NCBI RefSeq assembly: GCF_010548305.1 | Contig: NZ_JAAGLV010000032.1 | Coordinates: 1 to 43,421 of the forward strand | DNA length: 43,421 nt | Source: Streptomyces sp. SID13031 | Lineage (GTDB): Bacteria > Actinomycetota > Actinomycetes > Propionibacteriales > Kribbellaceae | Direction: 5' to 3' | Part shown: positions 1 through 6,646 of the stretch, piece by piece | Layout: each line of letters opens with the position of its first letter | How positions within the stretch are numbered: the first letter of the stretch is position 1 | Notes under the pieces: model-generated | Databases searched by the model: none | Seen by the model: the letters and a program-made list of their open reading frames with translations, nothing else | What the model was told of the DNA's origin: nothing | Program-made: the position numbers and the translations under genes

Positions 1-137
1 GACCACGCATCCGCGCCCGCGTCATCAAACGCGCGATCTCCAAATACCGCGCCGCCACCCGCACCCCCGACCGCCGCACCCGCGACGCCACCATCAACAT
101 CCAGATCCACAACTTGACCCCCGAAGCAGACACCTAA
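1..137 (+). CDS. C-terminal fragment of a probable DDE transposase
   Basis: An open frame enters from the window edge and stops at TAA 135-137, leaving about 44 residues. It is basic and contains RARVIKRAISKY, which resembles the C-terminal tail of IS4-like DDE transposases of actinobacteria (RPRVVKRAISKY followed by a short beta strand such as ATI-I-I). The tail DATINIQI fits that pattern. No catalytic residue lies in the window, so the family is inferred from a short tail. The palindromic repeat at 150-224 follows the stop by 12 bases. Confidence 0.55.
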   Translation, partial: PRIRARVIKRAISKYRAATRTPDRRTRDATINIQIHNLTPEADT

Positions 138-149
138 CCGAACGGCGTT

Positions 150-224
150 GGGGTTAACCCCCCAGAGGGTGGGTTGCCCCTCCAGATTCCGGCGGGGCAA
201 CCCACACTCTCGGGGGTTAACCCC
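150..224. repeat. hyphenated palindromic repeat, copy 1
   Basis: Two 31-base arms (150-180 and 194-224) pair with 29 of 31 matches around a 13-base loop that contains TCCAGATTC. Each arm has an outer GGGGTTAACCCC block and an inner GGTTGCCCC or GGGGCAACC block. A second copy with the same architecture and the same loop core is at 43225-43299. This copy lies between the end of the transposase fragment and the 3' end of the minus-strand gene stopping at 237, so it could end transcription from both sides. There is no U-tract. Confidence 0.85.
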
Positions 225-236
225 TGAGACGTCTCG

Positions 237-839
237 CTAGCGGGGTGGGTGGTTGGCGCGTTGGTTCTGGGTGGCGAGGGTGACTGTTTGGGTGATGCGG
301 CGGGCTCGGGTTTCGGGGCGTTTGGCCAGGGCGATCCATTCGAGGATCCGGCGTTTGGAGGAGGGCGGGAAGGCGGCGAAGTGGGTGGCTGCCTTCTCGT
401 TGTGGTCGAGCTCTGACTGGAGGTCGGCGGGGATCACGCCGTTCTGGGCTTCGGCCAGGCAGTCCCAGGTGCCGGTCTTCTTGGCGAGGTCGATCAGTTC
501 CTGGCCGGGGGCGGTCATCAGGCCTTCGGCGAGGAGGCGGTTGACGCGGTCTCGGTTGACCTGGCTCCAGGTGCTGCGGGGGTTTCGCGGCGTGAAGGTC
601 TGGTAGGTGCTGGAGGCGTCGCGGGGCAGCGTCTTGCTGTCGATCCAGCCGAAGCAGAGCGCATGCTCGACCGCCTCCGCGATGTCGATCCCCGGGCCGC
701 CCTTGCGGTGGACGACGAGCCAGACGGAGCGCTGGATGCGGCCGTACTGCGCCAACCACTCGCGCCACTCCTCGACCGTGGCCGGGGCGAACGCCTCGTC
801 GTCGGTGACTACCTGCTTGACCTTGGCCTCTGTGCTCAT
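237..839 (-). CDS. YdeI/OmdA-like family protein
   Basis: About 200 residues. The order of motifs matches the YdeI/OmpD-associated family: an N-terminal WREWLAQYG helix, the VWLVVHRKG strand, the EHALCFGWIDS motif, and a C-terminal KRRILEWIALAKRPETRARRI segment. The biochemical role of the family is poorly defined; some members are linked to cell-envelope stress or bacteriocin tolerance. I chose the ATG at 839 because a GTG 30 bases upstream lies inside the perfect palindrome at 860-882 and the residues between resemble no family member. The gene follows the signal-peptidase gene on the same strand but probably has its own promoter. The repeat at 150-224 may terminate it. Confidence 0.8.
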   Translation of the reverse strand: MSTEAKVKQVVTDDEAFAPATVEEWREWLAQYGRIQRSVWLVVHRKGGPGIDIAEAVEHALCFGWIDSKTLPRDASSTYQTFTPRNPRSTWSQVNRDRVNRLLAEGLMTAPGQELIDLAKKTGTWDCLAEAQNGVIPADLQSELDHNEKAATHFAAFPPSSKRRILEWIALAKRPETRARRITQTVTLATQNQRANHPPR

Positions 840-859
840 GGGAACAGCATGCACTCGAT

Positions 860-882
860 AAGTGCTCACCTAGTGAGCACTT
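860..882. promoter_or_regulatory. operator-like palindrome upstream of the YdeI-like gene
   Basis: Perfect inverted repeat AAGTGCTCAC-CTA-GTGAGCACTT, 10 bases per arm with a 3-base spacer, between the signal-peptidase stop and the start of the YdeI-like gene. The size and symmetry suit a TetR- or MarR-type dimer. No regulator gene adjoins it, so the protein that binds is unknown. Confidence 0.55.
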
Positions 883-1381
883 AGATTCTGACCCTCCCGA
901 GCACCTGATCCGCCGAGATGTAGCCGTGCTGACGCGAGTCGACACTCGAACGCGGGTTGTCGCCGACGACCACCAAGCTCCCAGCCGGTACGACCGAACC
1001 CTCGGCATGCCCCGGGATCGCGAACGGCAGGCGCTCCCCCGCGACCGCCGCCACCCTCTTGATCACCCGGTGCCCGGAACCGCCGCTCCCGGTGAACGCC
1101 GGTGGATCCTGCGCGACCGCCACATACGTCCGCAGCCGTCCGATCAACTCCGCCGCCGCCTCCGCATCCGCGTTCGGTCCCTCGAAGACGATCACATCCC
1201 CGGTCGCCAGCCGGCCCGGGTCGACCCGGCGAGCCAGCACCCGGTCCCCTGACTCGAAGGTCGGACTCATACTGGCCCCGGAGATCTCCACCCGCAGCCA
1301 GACCCGCCGCGCCCACCACAGCCCCGAACCAGCGATCACGGCCGCCAGTACTACGAACAGCAGCGCGTGCCAGCCGCTCAC
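881..1381 (-). CDS. S26 family signal peptidase
   Basis: A 166-residue type I (S26) signal peptidase. One N-terminal membrane segment (about residues 5-24) is followed by the catalytic box SGASMSPTFESGDRV with the nucleophile Ser. The general-base Lys is in GHRVIKRVAAVAGERL, and the last box is GDNPRSSVDSRQHG. It is short compared with housekeeping LepB and has a single anchor, as in enzymes dedicated to one locus. The GTG start overlaps the ABC transporter stop by four bases (GTGA), so translation is coupled. Its likely local substrate is the Cys-rich precursor at 4376-4582, whose leader has an Ala-His-Ala site; that link is inferred from gene order. Confidence 0.9.
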   Translation of the reverse strand: MSGWHALLFVVLAAVIAGSGLWWARRVWLRVEISGASMSPTFESGDRVLARRVDPGRLATGDVIVFEGPNADAEAAAELIGRLRTYVAVAQDPPAFTGSGGSGHRVIKRVAAVAGERLPFAIPGHAEGSVVPAGSLVVVGDNPRSSVDSRQHGYISADQVLGRVRI

Positions 1382-3186
1382 GACGGCTCCGGTACCAATG
1401 CCTGGTACCCCTCGGCCTGCAGCTCGAAAAGCCTGGCGTACAAGCCGCGCCGGCCGAGCAGCTCGTCGTGACCGCCTTGTTCGACGATCCGCCCGTCGTC
1501 GAGAACCACCAGCCGGTCGGCGCCACGCAGCGCCCCGAGCCGATGGGAGATCAGCAGACTCGTCCGGCCGTTGCGGTGCTCGGCCAGACCACGATGCACC
1601 TCGGCCTCGGCCTCCGCGTCGAGACCGGAGCTCGGCTCGTCGAGGATCACCAGGTCCCGGTCGCCGCGGGCATAGGCGCGGGCGATCGCGATCCGTTGCC
1701 ACTGGCCACCCGACAAGGTCACTCCAGCGGTCCGGCGGCCGGACAGGTCCTGGAAGAAGACCCGCGACAGCAGCGTCCCGTAGGACTGCGGCAACGCCGA
1801 GACGAAGTCGTGCGCGCCCGACCGGCGCGCGGCCGACTCGATCATGGCCGGCTCGAAGGAGCGGTCCAGGTCGCCGAGCCCGATGTTCTCCGCGGCGGTC
1901 AGGTCGTAGTTCATGTAGTCCTGGAAAACCGCCCCGATCCGGTCCCGCAGCTCGGCCGGGTCGACCTCGCGCAGATCGACGCCGTTCCAGTGGATCGTGC
2001 CGCGAACCGGGTCGTACATCCGGCAGAGCAGTTTGATCAGCGTGCTCTTGCCGGCCCCGTTCCGGCCGACCACGCCGACGGTCTGGCCGGCGCCGATGGT
2101 GAGGTTGATCCCGCAGAGCACCCACGGACGGTCCGGGCCGTAGCGGAACCAGACGTCACGGAACTCGATCGTGTCGGTCAGCGGCGGGACCGGGCGCGGG
2201 TCCGCACGCACCGGCAGATCCGGTTCACCGTCCATCACCTCGAGATAGCTGCGGAACATCAGCAGCTGCCGATGCGCATTGCCGATATCCCGCATCAGCC
2301 CGACCACCGCCGTCTGCACCCCGGCGATCGCGGCCACCAGTAGCGAGATGTCGCCGATGCTGATCCGGCCGCTCCGCGCCGCCAGCACGGCCCAGACCAG
2401 GGCCGAACCGGCCAGGGTCGCGGTCAGTAGTCCGGTACCGCTCTGGATCGCCAGATCCCGCAGGTCGATCCTGGTCTGCCGGCCGTTCGCGTCCCGGCGC
2501 TCGCCCGACATCCGGTCCCGCAGGAAGGCGCCGATCCCGAACAACCGGATCTCCTTGGCCGCTTGCACGTTGGTGAGCAGCTCGCGGTAGAAGAACTCGC
2601 GCCGCTCGATCGGGCCAAGCTCGTACTGAACGGTCGCCCGGCCCTTGGCGACCCAGAGCTCCGCGAGCAGGACCGGGATCGACGACGCGAGCACCACCAG
2701 CGGGAGCCAGGGCGACAAGATCAGCAGTGAGCCCAGGAACCCGGCGGCCATCAGCACGGTACGGGTCGTCGACAGTGCCGTCCCGACCAGGATCCCCGGC
2801 GTGGCACCGCCGTACTGCTGGGCGAGCCGGAGCTTGTCGAGGAACTCCGGATCCTCGAAGCGGGCCATCCCGGTGTACCGCTCGGTGGCGCCGAACAGCC
2901 GGTCCTGCGCCACCAGACCGATCCTGCGCTCAGTCTCTTTCTGTGCGTACTGCGTGGAGAAAGGCACCAGGGTGGTGAGCAGACCGGCACCGCCCAGCGC
3001 GAGGCCGATCCACAACACCTGGCCGAGTGGCGCCTGGCCACTGGTGAGCAGGTCGAGCAGGCTCTTGGTCAGCCAGGCCGTGGCCAGGGCCGGTATCGCC
3101 CCGGCGATCGTCAGTACGACGTACAGGCTGGTCAGCGGCCGGCTGGTCTGCCAGGTCAGCTTGAGCGCTTGGGCGATGCCGCGCAC
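1378..3186 (-). CDS. ABC exporter, fused membrane and ATPase domains
   Basis: A 602-residue half-transporter. The N-terminal half (about residues 20-300) is a six-helix exporter membrane domain. The C-terminal ATPase has Walker A GRNGAGKST (374-382), signature LSGGQ (491-495), Walker B DLVILDEP (511-518) and the H-loop ISHRL. There is no N-terminal C39 peptidase domain, so leader removal must come from another protein, which fits the coupled S26 peptidase. The GTG start lies 3 bases after the stop of the thioredoxin-like gene. Family members export peptides or lipids; here the probable cargo is the Cys-rich peptide, by context. Confidence 0.9.
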   Translation of the reverse strand: MRGIAQALKLTWQTSRPLTSLYVVLTIAGAIPALATAWLTKSLLDLLTSGQAPLGQVLWIGLALGGAGLLTTLVPFSTQYAQKETERRIGLVAQDRLFGATERYTGMARFEDPEFLDKLRLAQQYGGATPGILVGTALSTTRTVLMAAGFLGSLLILSPWLPLVVLASSIPVLLAELWVAKGRATVQYELGPIERREFFYRELLTNVQAAKEIRLFGIGAFLRDRMSGERRDANGRQTRIDLRDLAIQSGTGLLTATLAGSALVWAVLAARSGRISIGDISLLVAAIAGVQTAVVGLMRDIGNAHRQLLMFRSYLEVMDGEPDLPVRADPRPVPPLTDTIEFRDVWFRYGPDRPWVLCGINLTIGAGQTVGVVGRNGAGKSTLIKLLCRMYDPVRGTIHWNGVDLREVDPAELRDRIGAVFQDYMNYDLTAAENIGLGDLDRSFEPAMIESAARRSGAHDFVSALPQSYGTLLSRVFFQDLSGRRTAGVTLSGGQWQRIAIARAYARGDRDLVILDEPSSGLDAEAEAEVHRGLAEHRNGRTSLLISHRLGALRGADRLVVLDDGRIVEQGGHDELLGRRGLYARLFELQAEGYQALVPEPS

Positions 3187-3189
3187 GGG

Positions 3190-3747
3190 TCAGACCCCGA
3201 CCAGGCTCAGGTCGAGATCCTCGAGCGCAGTACCGGACGACAGTACGGTGCCGTCGGCGTCGAAGAGCGCGAAGGCCGGGTAGCCGGTGACGCCGAGCGC
3301 CTCGGTGATGCCGATGCCCGGGCGTTCCTGCAGCGCCAGCCGGGCGACGGGCTCGATCATCGCGCGTTCGACGGACAGGTCGGCGTCCTCGCTCCCGCTG
3401 ACCAGCACGGCCAGCACCCGGTCGCGTCCGCCGGGGAACCTGCTGGCCAGCTCGACGAACTCCGGCCGCCGTTCCTCACACGACGTACAACCGTTGGCGA
3501 GGATGCCGACCAGTGTCCGGCCGCCGGTGAGGTCGGCGTCGCTGATCAGGTCGCCGTCGACGGTGACGGCGTCGAAGGGCTTGGACCGCTCCCCCGGTCC
3601 GGCCATCACCTTGACCGTGACCTGTCTGGGCCGGTTCGCCAGCAGTTCGGTGTGTTCCCGCAGCCGGCGGATCACGCCGATGGTGAGAGCGAGGTTGAGC
3701 ACGGTCAGCAGACCGACAAGAATCCCTACTGCGATTGCAGGTGACAT
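3190..3747 (-). CDS. MauD/TlpA-like membrane-anchored thioredoxin
   Basis: 185 residues. An N-terminal membrane anchor (SPAIAVGILVGLLTVLN) precedes an extracytoplasmic thioredoxin fold with the redox pair CTSC in LANGCTSCEERRPEF and a cis-Pro loop VTGYPAFALF. MauD-type proteins of this design make or isomerise disulfides in the methylamine dehydrogenase small subunit. The ATG at 3747 has a perfect AGGAGG seven bases upstream; an upstream in-frame extension is arginine- and proline-rich and unlikely to be real. It starts 10 bases after the MauE-like gene, so the two are probably a functional pair that oxidises the nearby Cys-rich peptide. Confidence 0.85.
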   Translation of the reverse strand: MSPAIAVGILVGLLTVLNLALTIGVIRRLREHTELLANRPRQVTVKVMAGPGERSKPFDAVTVDGDLISDADLTGGRTLVGILANGCTSCEERRPEFVELASRFPGGRDRVLAVLVSGSEDADLSVERAMIEPVARLALQERPGIGITEALGVTGYPAFALFDADGTVLSSGTALEDLDLSLVGV

Positions 3748-3757
3748 CTGAAGCCTC

Positions 3758-4282
3758 CTAGTGGTTCGAGCGGAAGAGATCGGCGATCTCGTCGGTGAGC
3801 AGGACGGCGGCGGCCGCGACCGCGCCGGTGAGAACAGCACTGGTCAGCACGCCGACGCTGGGCTGCGCGTAGCCAGGCCCGAGCGCCGCGATCAGGCCGA
3901 CCGCGGCGACCAGCAACAGGAACCCGTTGCGGACCACGTGGGCCGGCCCGACGGGAACCTTGGAGGCCCCGAAGCATTGGCAGCTGACGCTCTGCTGCTG
4001 CCGGATCGCGTGCACGATCCCGGCCGTGAAAGCGATCAGCAGGAGCACCGCCACGGCGAACCCGAGGGGGGCGGTCCCGGGGAGCACCATCGCGACGATC
4101 ACGGCCGCCTCGCCCGCGATCACGGCGGGCGCGGCCAGCCGGACCGGGATTCCGGGCGCCAGGCCGGGCACGGCCGCCACGAAATCGGCGTACCGGCCGC
4201 GGCTGCGGGTCTTGCTCAGCAGCGAGACCGCGAAGACGACGCCGAACACCAATCGACAACAGATCACCGCATATCCGGACAT
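3758..4282 (-). CDS. MauE/DoxX-like redox membrane protein
   Basis: 174 residues with about five hydrophobic segments, including YAVICCRLVFGVVFAVSLLS, GEAAVIVAMVL, a third segment before HAIRQQQ, and two C-terminal ones. The loop SVSCQCFGASKVP carries the CxCFG motif of the MauE family (DoxX-like), thought to relay oxidising equivalents to the MauD-type thioredoxin. I chose ATG 4282, which has GAGGTG eight bases upstream. A longer frame starting at GTG 4351 would begin inside the hairpin at 4321-4351. It is the second gene after the Cys-rich precursor and 10 bases ahead of the thioredoxin-like gene. Confidence 0.8.
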   Translation of the reverse strand: MSGYAVICCRLVFGVVFAVSLLSKTRSRGRYADFVAAVPGLAPGIPVRLAAPAVIAGEAAVIVAMVLPGTAPLGFAVAVLLLIAFTAGIVHAIRQQQSVSCQCFGASKVPVGPAHVVRNGFLLLVAAVGLIAALGPGYAQPSVGVLTSAVLTGAVAAAAVLLTDEIADLFRSNH

Positions 4283-4320
4283 CCCCGGCACCTCGCAAAG
4301 GTCTAGGCTTTCGAGTACGG

Positions 4321-4351
4321 GTGCCGCGCCCTGTTCCGTAGGGCGCGGCAC
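4321..4351 (-). terminator. intercistronic hairpin after the Cys-rich precursor gene
   Basis: Perfect 11-base stem GTGCCGCGCCC / GGGCGCGGCAC with a 9-base loop, between the precursor stop (4376) and the MauE-like start (4282). No U-tract follows on the minus strand. It may act as a partial terminator or an RNA 3'-end stabiliser that gives more precursor than maturation proteins. Confidence 0.65.
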
Positions 4352-4375
4352 CCGCTCAGTTCATCGGCTGACGAA

Positions 4376-4582
4376 TCAGCAGCCGCAGCCACAGCATTCG
4401 TAGTCGGTGTGCTGAATGCCGTTGCAGTCCCAGACGTGGGCCCGGCGCCACCACCAGAACGGGCACGCCCCGTTGCAGTAGGAGCGAAGTTCGACACAAC
4501 CCTGGGTCTGCGCGTGGGCGGTGACGCCCGGCACGACGAATCCGACCAGCTTGTCGCTGAGTCCGGTGAGGACGGTTCGCAT
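4376..4582 (-). CDS. Cys-rich secreted peptide precursor
   Basis: 68 residues. The leader MRTVLTGLSDKLVGFVVPGV is followed by TAHA, a good Ala-x-Ala signal-peptidase site. The core of about 44 residues holds eight cysteines (C29, C36, C40, C53, C63, C64, C66, C68), a WWWRR run and a fourth Trp, ending in YECCGCGC. That ending recalls the Cys-dense end of the methylamine dehydrogenase light chain, but the core is far shorter. ATG 4582 has GGAGG six bases upstream; a longer frame ignores this site. It is the first gene of the operon running to the signal peptidase. Oxidative folding to four disulfides, export and cleavage are inferred from its neighbours; activity is unknown. Confidence 0.8.
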   Translation of the reverse strand: MRTVLTGLSDKLVGFVVPGVTAHAQTQGCVELRSYCNGACPFWWWRRAHVWDCNGIQHTDYECCGCGC

Positions 4583-4647
4583 CTGTTGCCTCCATTTCGA
4601 GCTGTCGGTGATCAGCGGCGATTGCCACTGCGGCAGAACGTAGGCGG

Positions 4648-4665
4648 GCCGGGCATCAGCCCGGC
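4648..4665. other. short hairpin in the divergent promoter region
   Basis: Perfect inverted repeat GCCGGGC-ATCA-GCCCGGC between the divergent Cys-rich precursor gene (start 4582) and the SARP-like gene (start 4806). It could be a regulator site or part of the precursor's 5' leader. I found no clear -10/-35 pair here. Confidence 0.35.
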
Positions 4666-4805
4666 ATGCGCGCTGCATGGCCAGTACTTGCGGGTCACGG
4701 CGGAACCCTCTTTGTCCTGATCGAAAGGTTGGCGCGGTGACCCCGCGGCTCCGCAGAGTGGCTAGTTGTCCGGTGACCGAGACACGACCTGGGGGATGCC
4801 ACCGT

Positions 4806-5600
4806 ATGCAGTTCAGGATGCTCGGCCGGATCGAAGTGGAAGCCGCCGGCGGCGTGACGGACGTCTCTTCGGCGCCTGTCCGCGGTTTGCTGGTTGCTCT
4901 GATGCTCGCGGAGGGACGGTGTATCCCGATGCATCAGCTGCTGAACTCCCTGTGGGACAAGCCTCCTCGCTCGGCCCGCAACAACCTGCGGCTGCACGTG
5001 GCCCGGTTGCGCCGCCAGCTCTACGCGACGTCTCCGCTGCTCAAGGACCGGCTGGCGATGGAGCCCGGCGATGGTGGCGCGAGCTACCGGCTCAGAGCCG
5101 AGCCGGAAGAGCTGGACGTCTCGATCTTCCGCCGGCTGTCGCTGCGCGGCGAAGCCGAACGGCAGGCGAACCGTCCACAGGAGGCAGAGGTGACGCTCGC
5201 ACAAGCCCTGGCGCTCTGGCGCGGGCCGATCTGCCAGAACTGCACCGCCTCGGAGGAGCTACGGCGTCAGGCCGAGACGCTCGAGGAACTCCGGCTGACC
5301 GTGCGGGAGCGACTGTCCGCGGTCCGGCTCACGCTGGGGCACACCACCGATCTCGTCCCGGAGATCCACGATCTGCTCCGCGGCGCGCCGTTTCGCGAGC
5401 TGTCCTACGCCAACCTGATGCGGGCCCGCTATCTGGGTGGCGACGTCGACGGCGCGCTGCGGACCTGCGCCCGGGCCGAGAAGGTACTGCGCTGCGAACT
5501 GGGCATCGACCTGTCGGCAGACCTGCGGGATCTTCGGTGCGCGATGCTGCGGCGGGACACGGACTATGTCCGCCGGACCGGGACTTTGTTCGCCGGTTGA
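4806..5600 (+). CDS. SARP/AfsR-type transcriptional regulator with BTAD domain
   Basis: 264 residues. The N-terminal winged helix (about residues 1-90) starts MQFRMLGRIEVE and has the conserved RSARNNLRLHVARLRR recognition-helix region. It is followed by a bacterial transcriptional activation domain with tetratricopeptide-like helices (about 95-250), including LDVSIFRRL, the PFRELSYANLMRARY segment and DGALRTCARAEKVLR. There is no ATPase domain, so this is a small SARP. SARPs usually activate adjacent secondary-metabolite genes. It is divergent from the Cys-rich peptide operon and is its most likely activator. ATG 4806 has GGGGGA upstream; a longer frame to 4677 would run through the promoter region. 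Confidence 0.85.
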   Translation: MQFRMLGRIEVEAAGGVTDVSSAPVRGLLVALMLAEGRCIPMHQLLNSLWDKPPRSARNNLRLHVARLRRQLYATSPLLKDRLAMEPGDGGASYRLRAEPEELDVSIFRRLSLRGEAERQANRPQEAEVTLAQALALWRGPICQNCTASEELRRQAETLEELRLTVRERLSAVRLTLGHTTDLVPEIHDLLRGAPFRELSYANLMRARYLGGDVDGALRTCARAEKVLRCELGIDLSADLRDLRCAMLRRDTDYVRRTGTLFAG

Positions 5601-5608
5601 GGGAGGGC

Positions 5609-6094
5609 TCAGAAGAGTACGTCGGCTCGTTCGTGGTCCAGCAGGCGTTGTTTGCGGTCCAGGCCGCCGCCATAGCCGGTCAGGCTGCCGGTCGAGCCGA
5701 TCACGCGATGGCACGGCACGATGATGCTGACCGGGTTCTTGCCGTTGGCGAGGCCGACGGCTCGCGAGGCGCCCGGCACCAGCCCGAGGGTGGCGGCGAG
5801 TTGCCCGTACGTCGTGATCTCGCCGTACGGGATGTCCTGCAACGCCTCCCAGACGCGTTGCTGGAAAGGCGTCCCGGCCAGCTTCAGCGGTACGTCGAAG
5901 GTGGTGCGCTCGCCGGCGAAGTACTGCTTCAGCTGCTGCTGGACCTCCGGCAGGATGGAGTCGTCGCGCAATCCGAACGTCTCCATCGCCGGGCGGTGCC
6001 GGTGTTGCTCCATGTAGAGGCCGGCCAGCTCGCCGGTGTCGGCCGCGACCAGCGTGAGCGGGCCGAGCGGGCTGTCGATCACTGCGTAGGCCAT
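5609..6094 (-). CDS. ogt: methylated-DNA--protein-cysteine methyltransferase
   Basis: 161 residues. The active-site motif PCHRV is present with the acceptor at Cys128, preceded by the helix-turn-helix region GTPFQQRVWEALQDIPYG and the NPVSIIV strand. It repairs O6-alkylguanine by transferring the alkyl group to itself, once per molecule. ATG 6094 has GGGAGG seven bases upstream; the in-frame GTG at 6109 lies within that ribosome site. It is the third gene of a repair operon, starting 2 bases after the GNAT gene. It converges on the SARP gene, with only 8 bases between the stops. Confidence 0.93.
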   Translation of the reverse strand: MAYAVIDSPLGPLTLVAADTGELAGLYMEQHRHRPAMETFGLRDDSILPEVQQQLKQYFAGERTTFDVPLKLAGTPFQQRVWEALQDIPYGEITTYGQLAATLGLVPGASRAVGLANGKNPVSIIVPCHRVIGSTGSLTGYGGGLDRKQRLLDHERADVLF

Positions 6095-6096
6095 CG

Positions 6097-6645
6097 TCAC
6101 GCCTCCCACTGCGCGCGGGTGATCCGGTAGAGCACGTGCCGCTGCAACCGATGCCCGGCAGGCAGCCGCGGGTGGTCGAAGTCGTCGGCCTCGTCGTGCG
6201 TCATACCGAGCCTTTCCATCACCCGCTGGGACGGCTTGTTCGTCGTCGCCGTGAACGACACCACCTCGTCCAGCCCGGCTTCCCCGAACCCGTACGCCAG
6301 CGAGGCGCGCGCCGCCTCGGTGGCGTAGCCGTTGCCCCAGGCATCCTTCGCGAGGCGCCAGCCGATCTCCACACAGGGCACGAACGGCGCATCGAGGATC
6401 GGCACCGACAATCCGGTGAAGCCGATGAACCGCCCGGTCTCCCGGACTTCGACCGCCCAGAATCCGAAGCCACGCTTCTCGATCGACACCTTGACCCGGT
6501 CGATCAGCTCGTCGCTCTCCGCCCGTGTCAACGAGCGCGCGAAATGCTCCACCACAGCAGGGTCGGAGTTCAGCGCCGCGAACGGTTCGTAGTCACTGTC
6601 CTTCCATTGTCTGAGCAGCAGGCGTTCGGTGGTCAGGTCGCTCAT
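6097..6645 (-). CDS. GNAT family N-acetyltransferase (RimJ/RimL-like)
   Basis: 182 residues. It has the layout of ribosomal-protein or small-molecule acetyltransferases of the RimJ/RimL type: TERLLLRQWKDSDYEPFAAL at the start, the acetyl-CoA loop in DAWGNGYATEAARASL, and the C-terminal NKPSQRVMERLGM motif. The substrate cannot be told from sequence. ATG 6645 is 1 base after the Ada-AlkA stop and uses GCGGAG as ribosome site. Its place between two alkylation-repair genes suggests co-expression, not necessarily a repair role. Confidence 0.88.
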   Translation of the reverse strand: MSDLTTERLLLRQWKDSDYEPFAALNSDPAVVEHFARSLTRAESDELIDRVKVSIEKRGFGFWAVEVRETGRFIGFTGLSVPILDAPFVPCVEIGWRLAKDAWGNGYATEAARASLAYGFGEAGLDEVVSFTATTNKPSQRVMERLGMTHDEADDFDHPRLPAGHRLQRHVLYRITRAQWEA

Positions 6646-6646
6646 C

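Noticed and set aside
881..2125. Longer frame giving the signal peptidase 248 extra N-terminal residues
   Set aside because: The extra part lies antisense-free but in another frame of the ABC transporter gene and is Arg/Gly-rich; the GTG at 1381 gives a normal S26 start.
1102..2343. Plus-strand frame of 413 codons opposite the ABC exporter
   Set aside because: Mirror of the exporter and signal-peptidase coding sequence without motifs.
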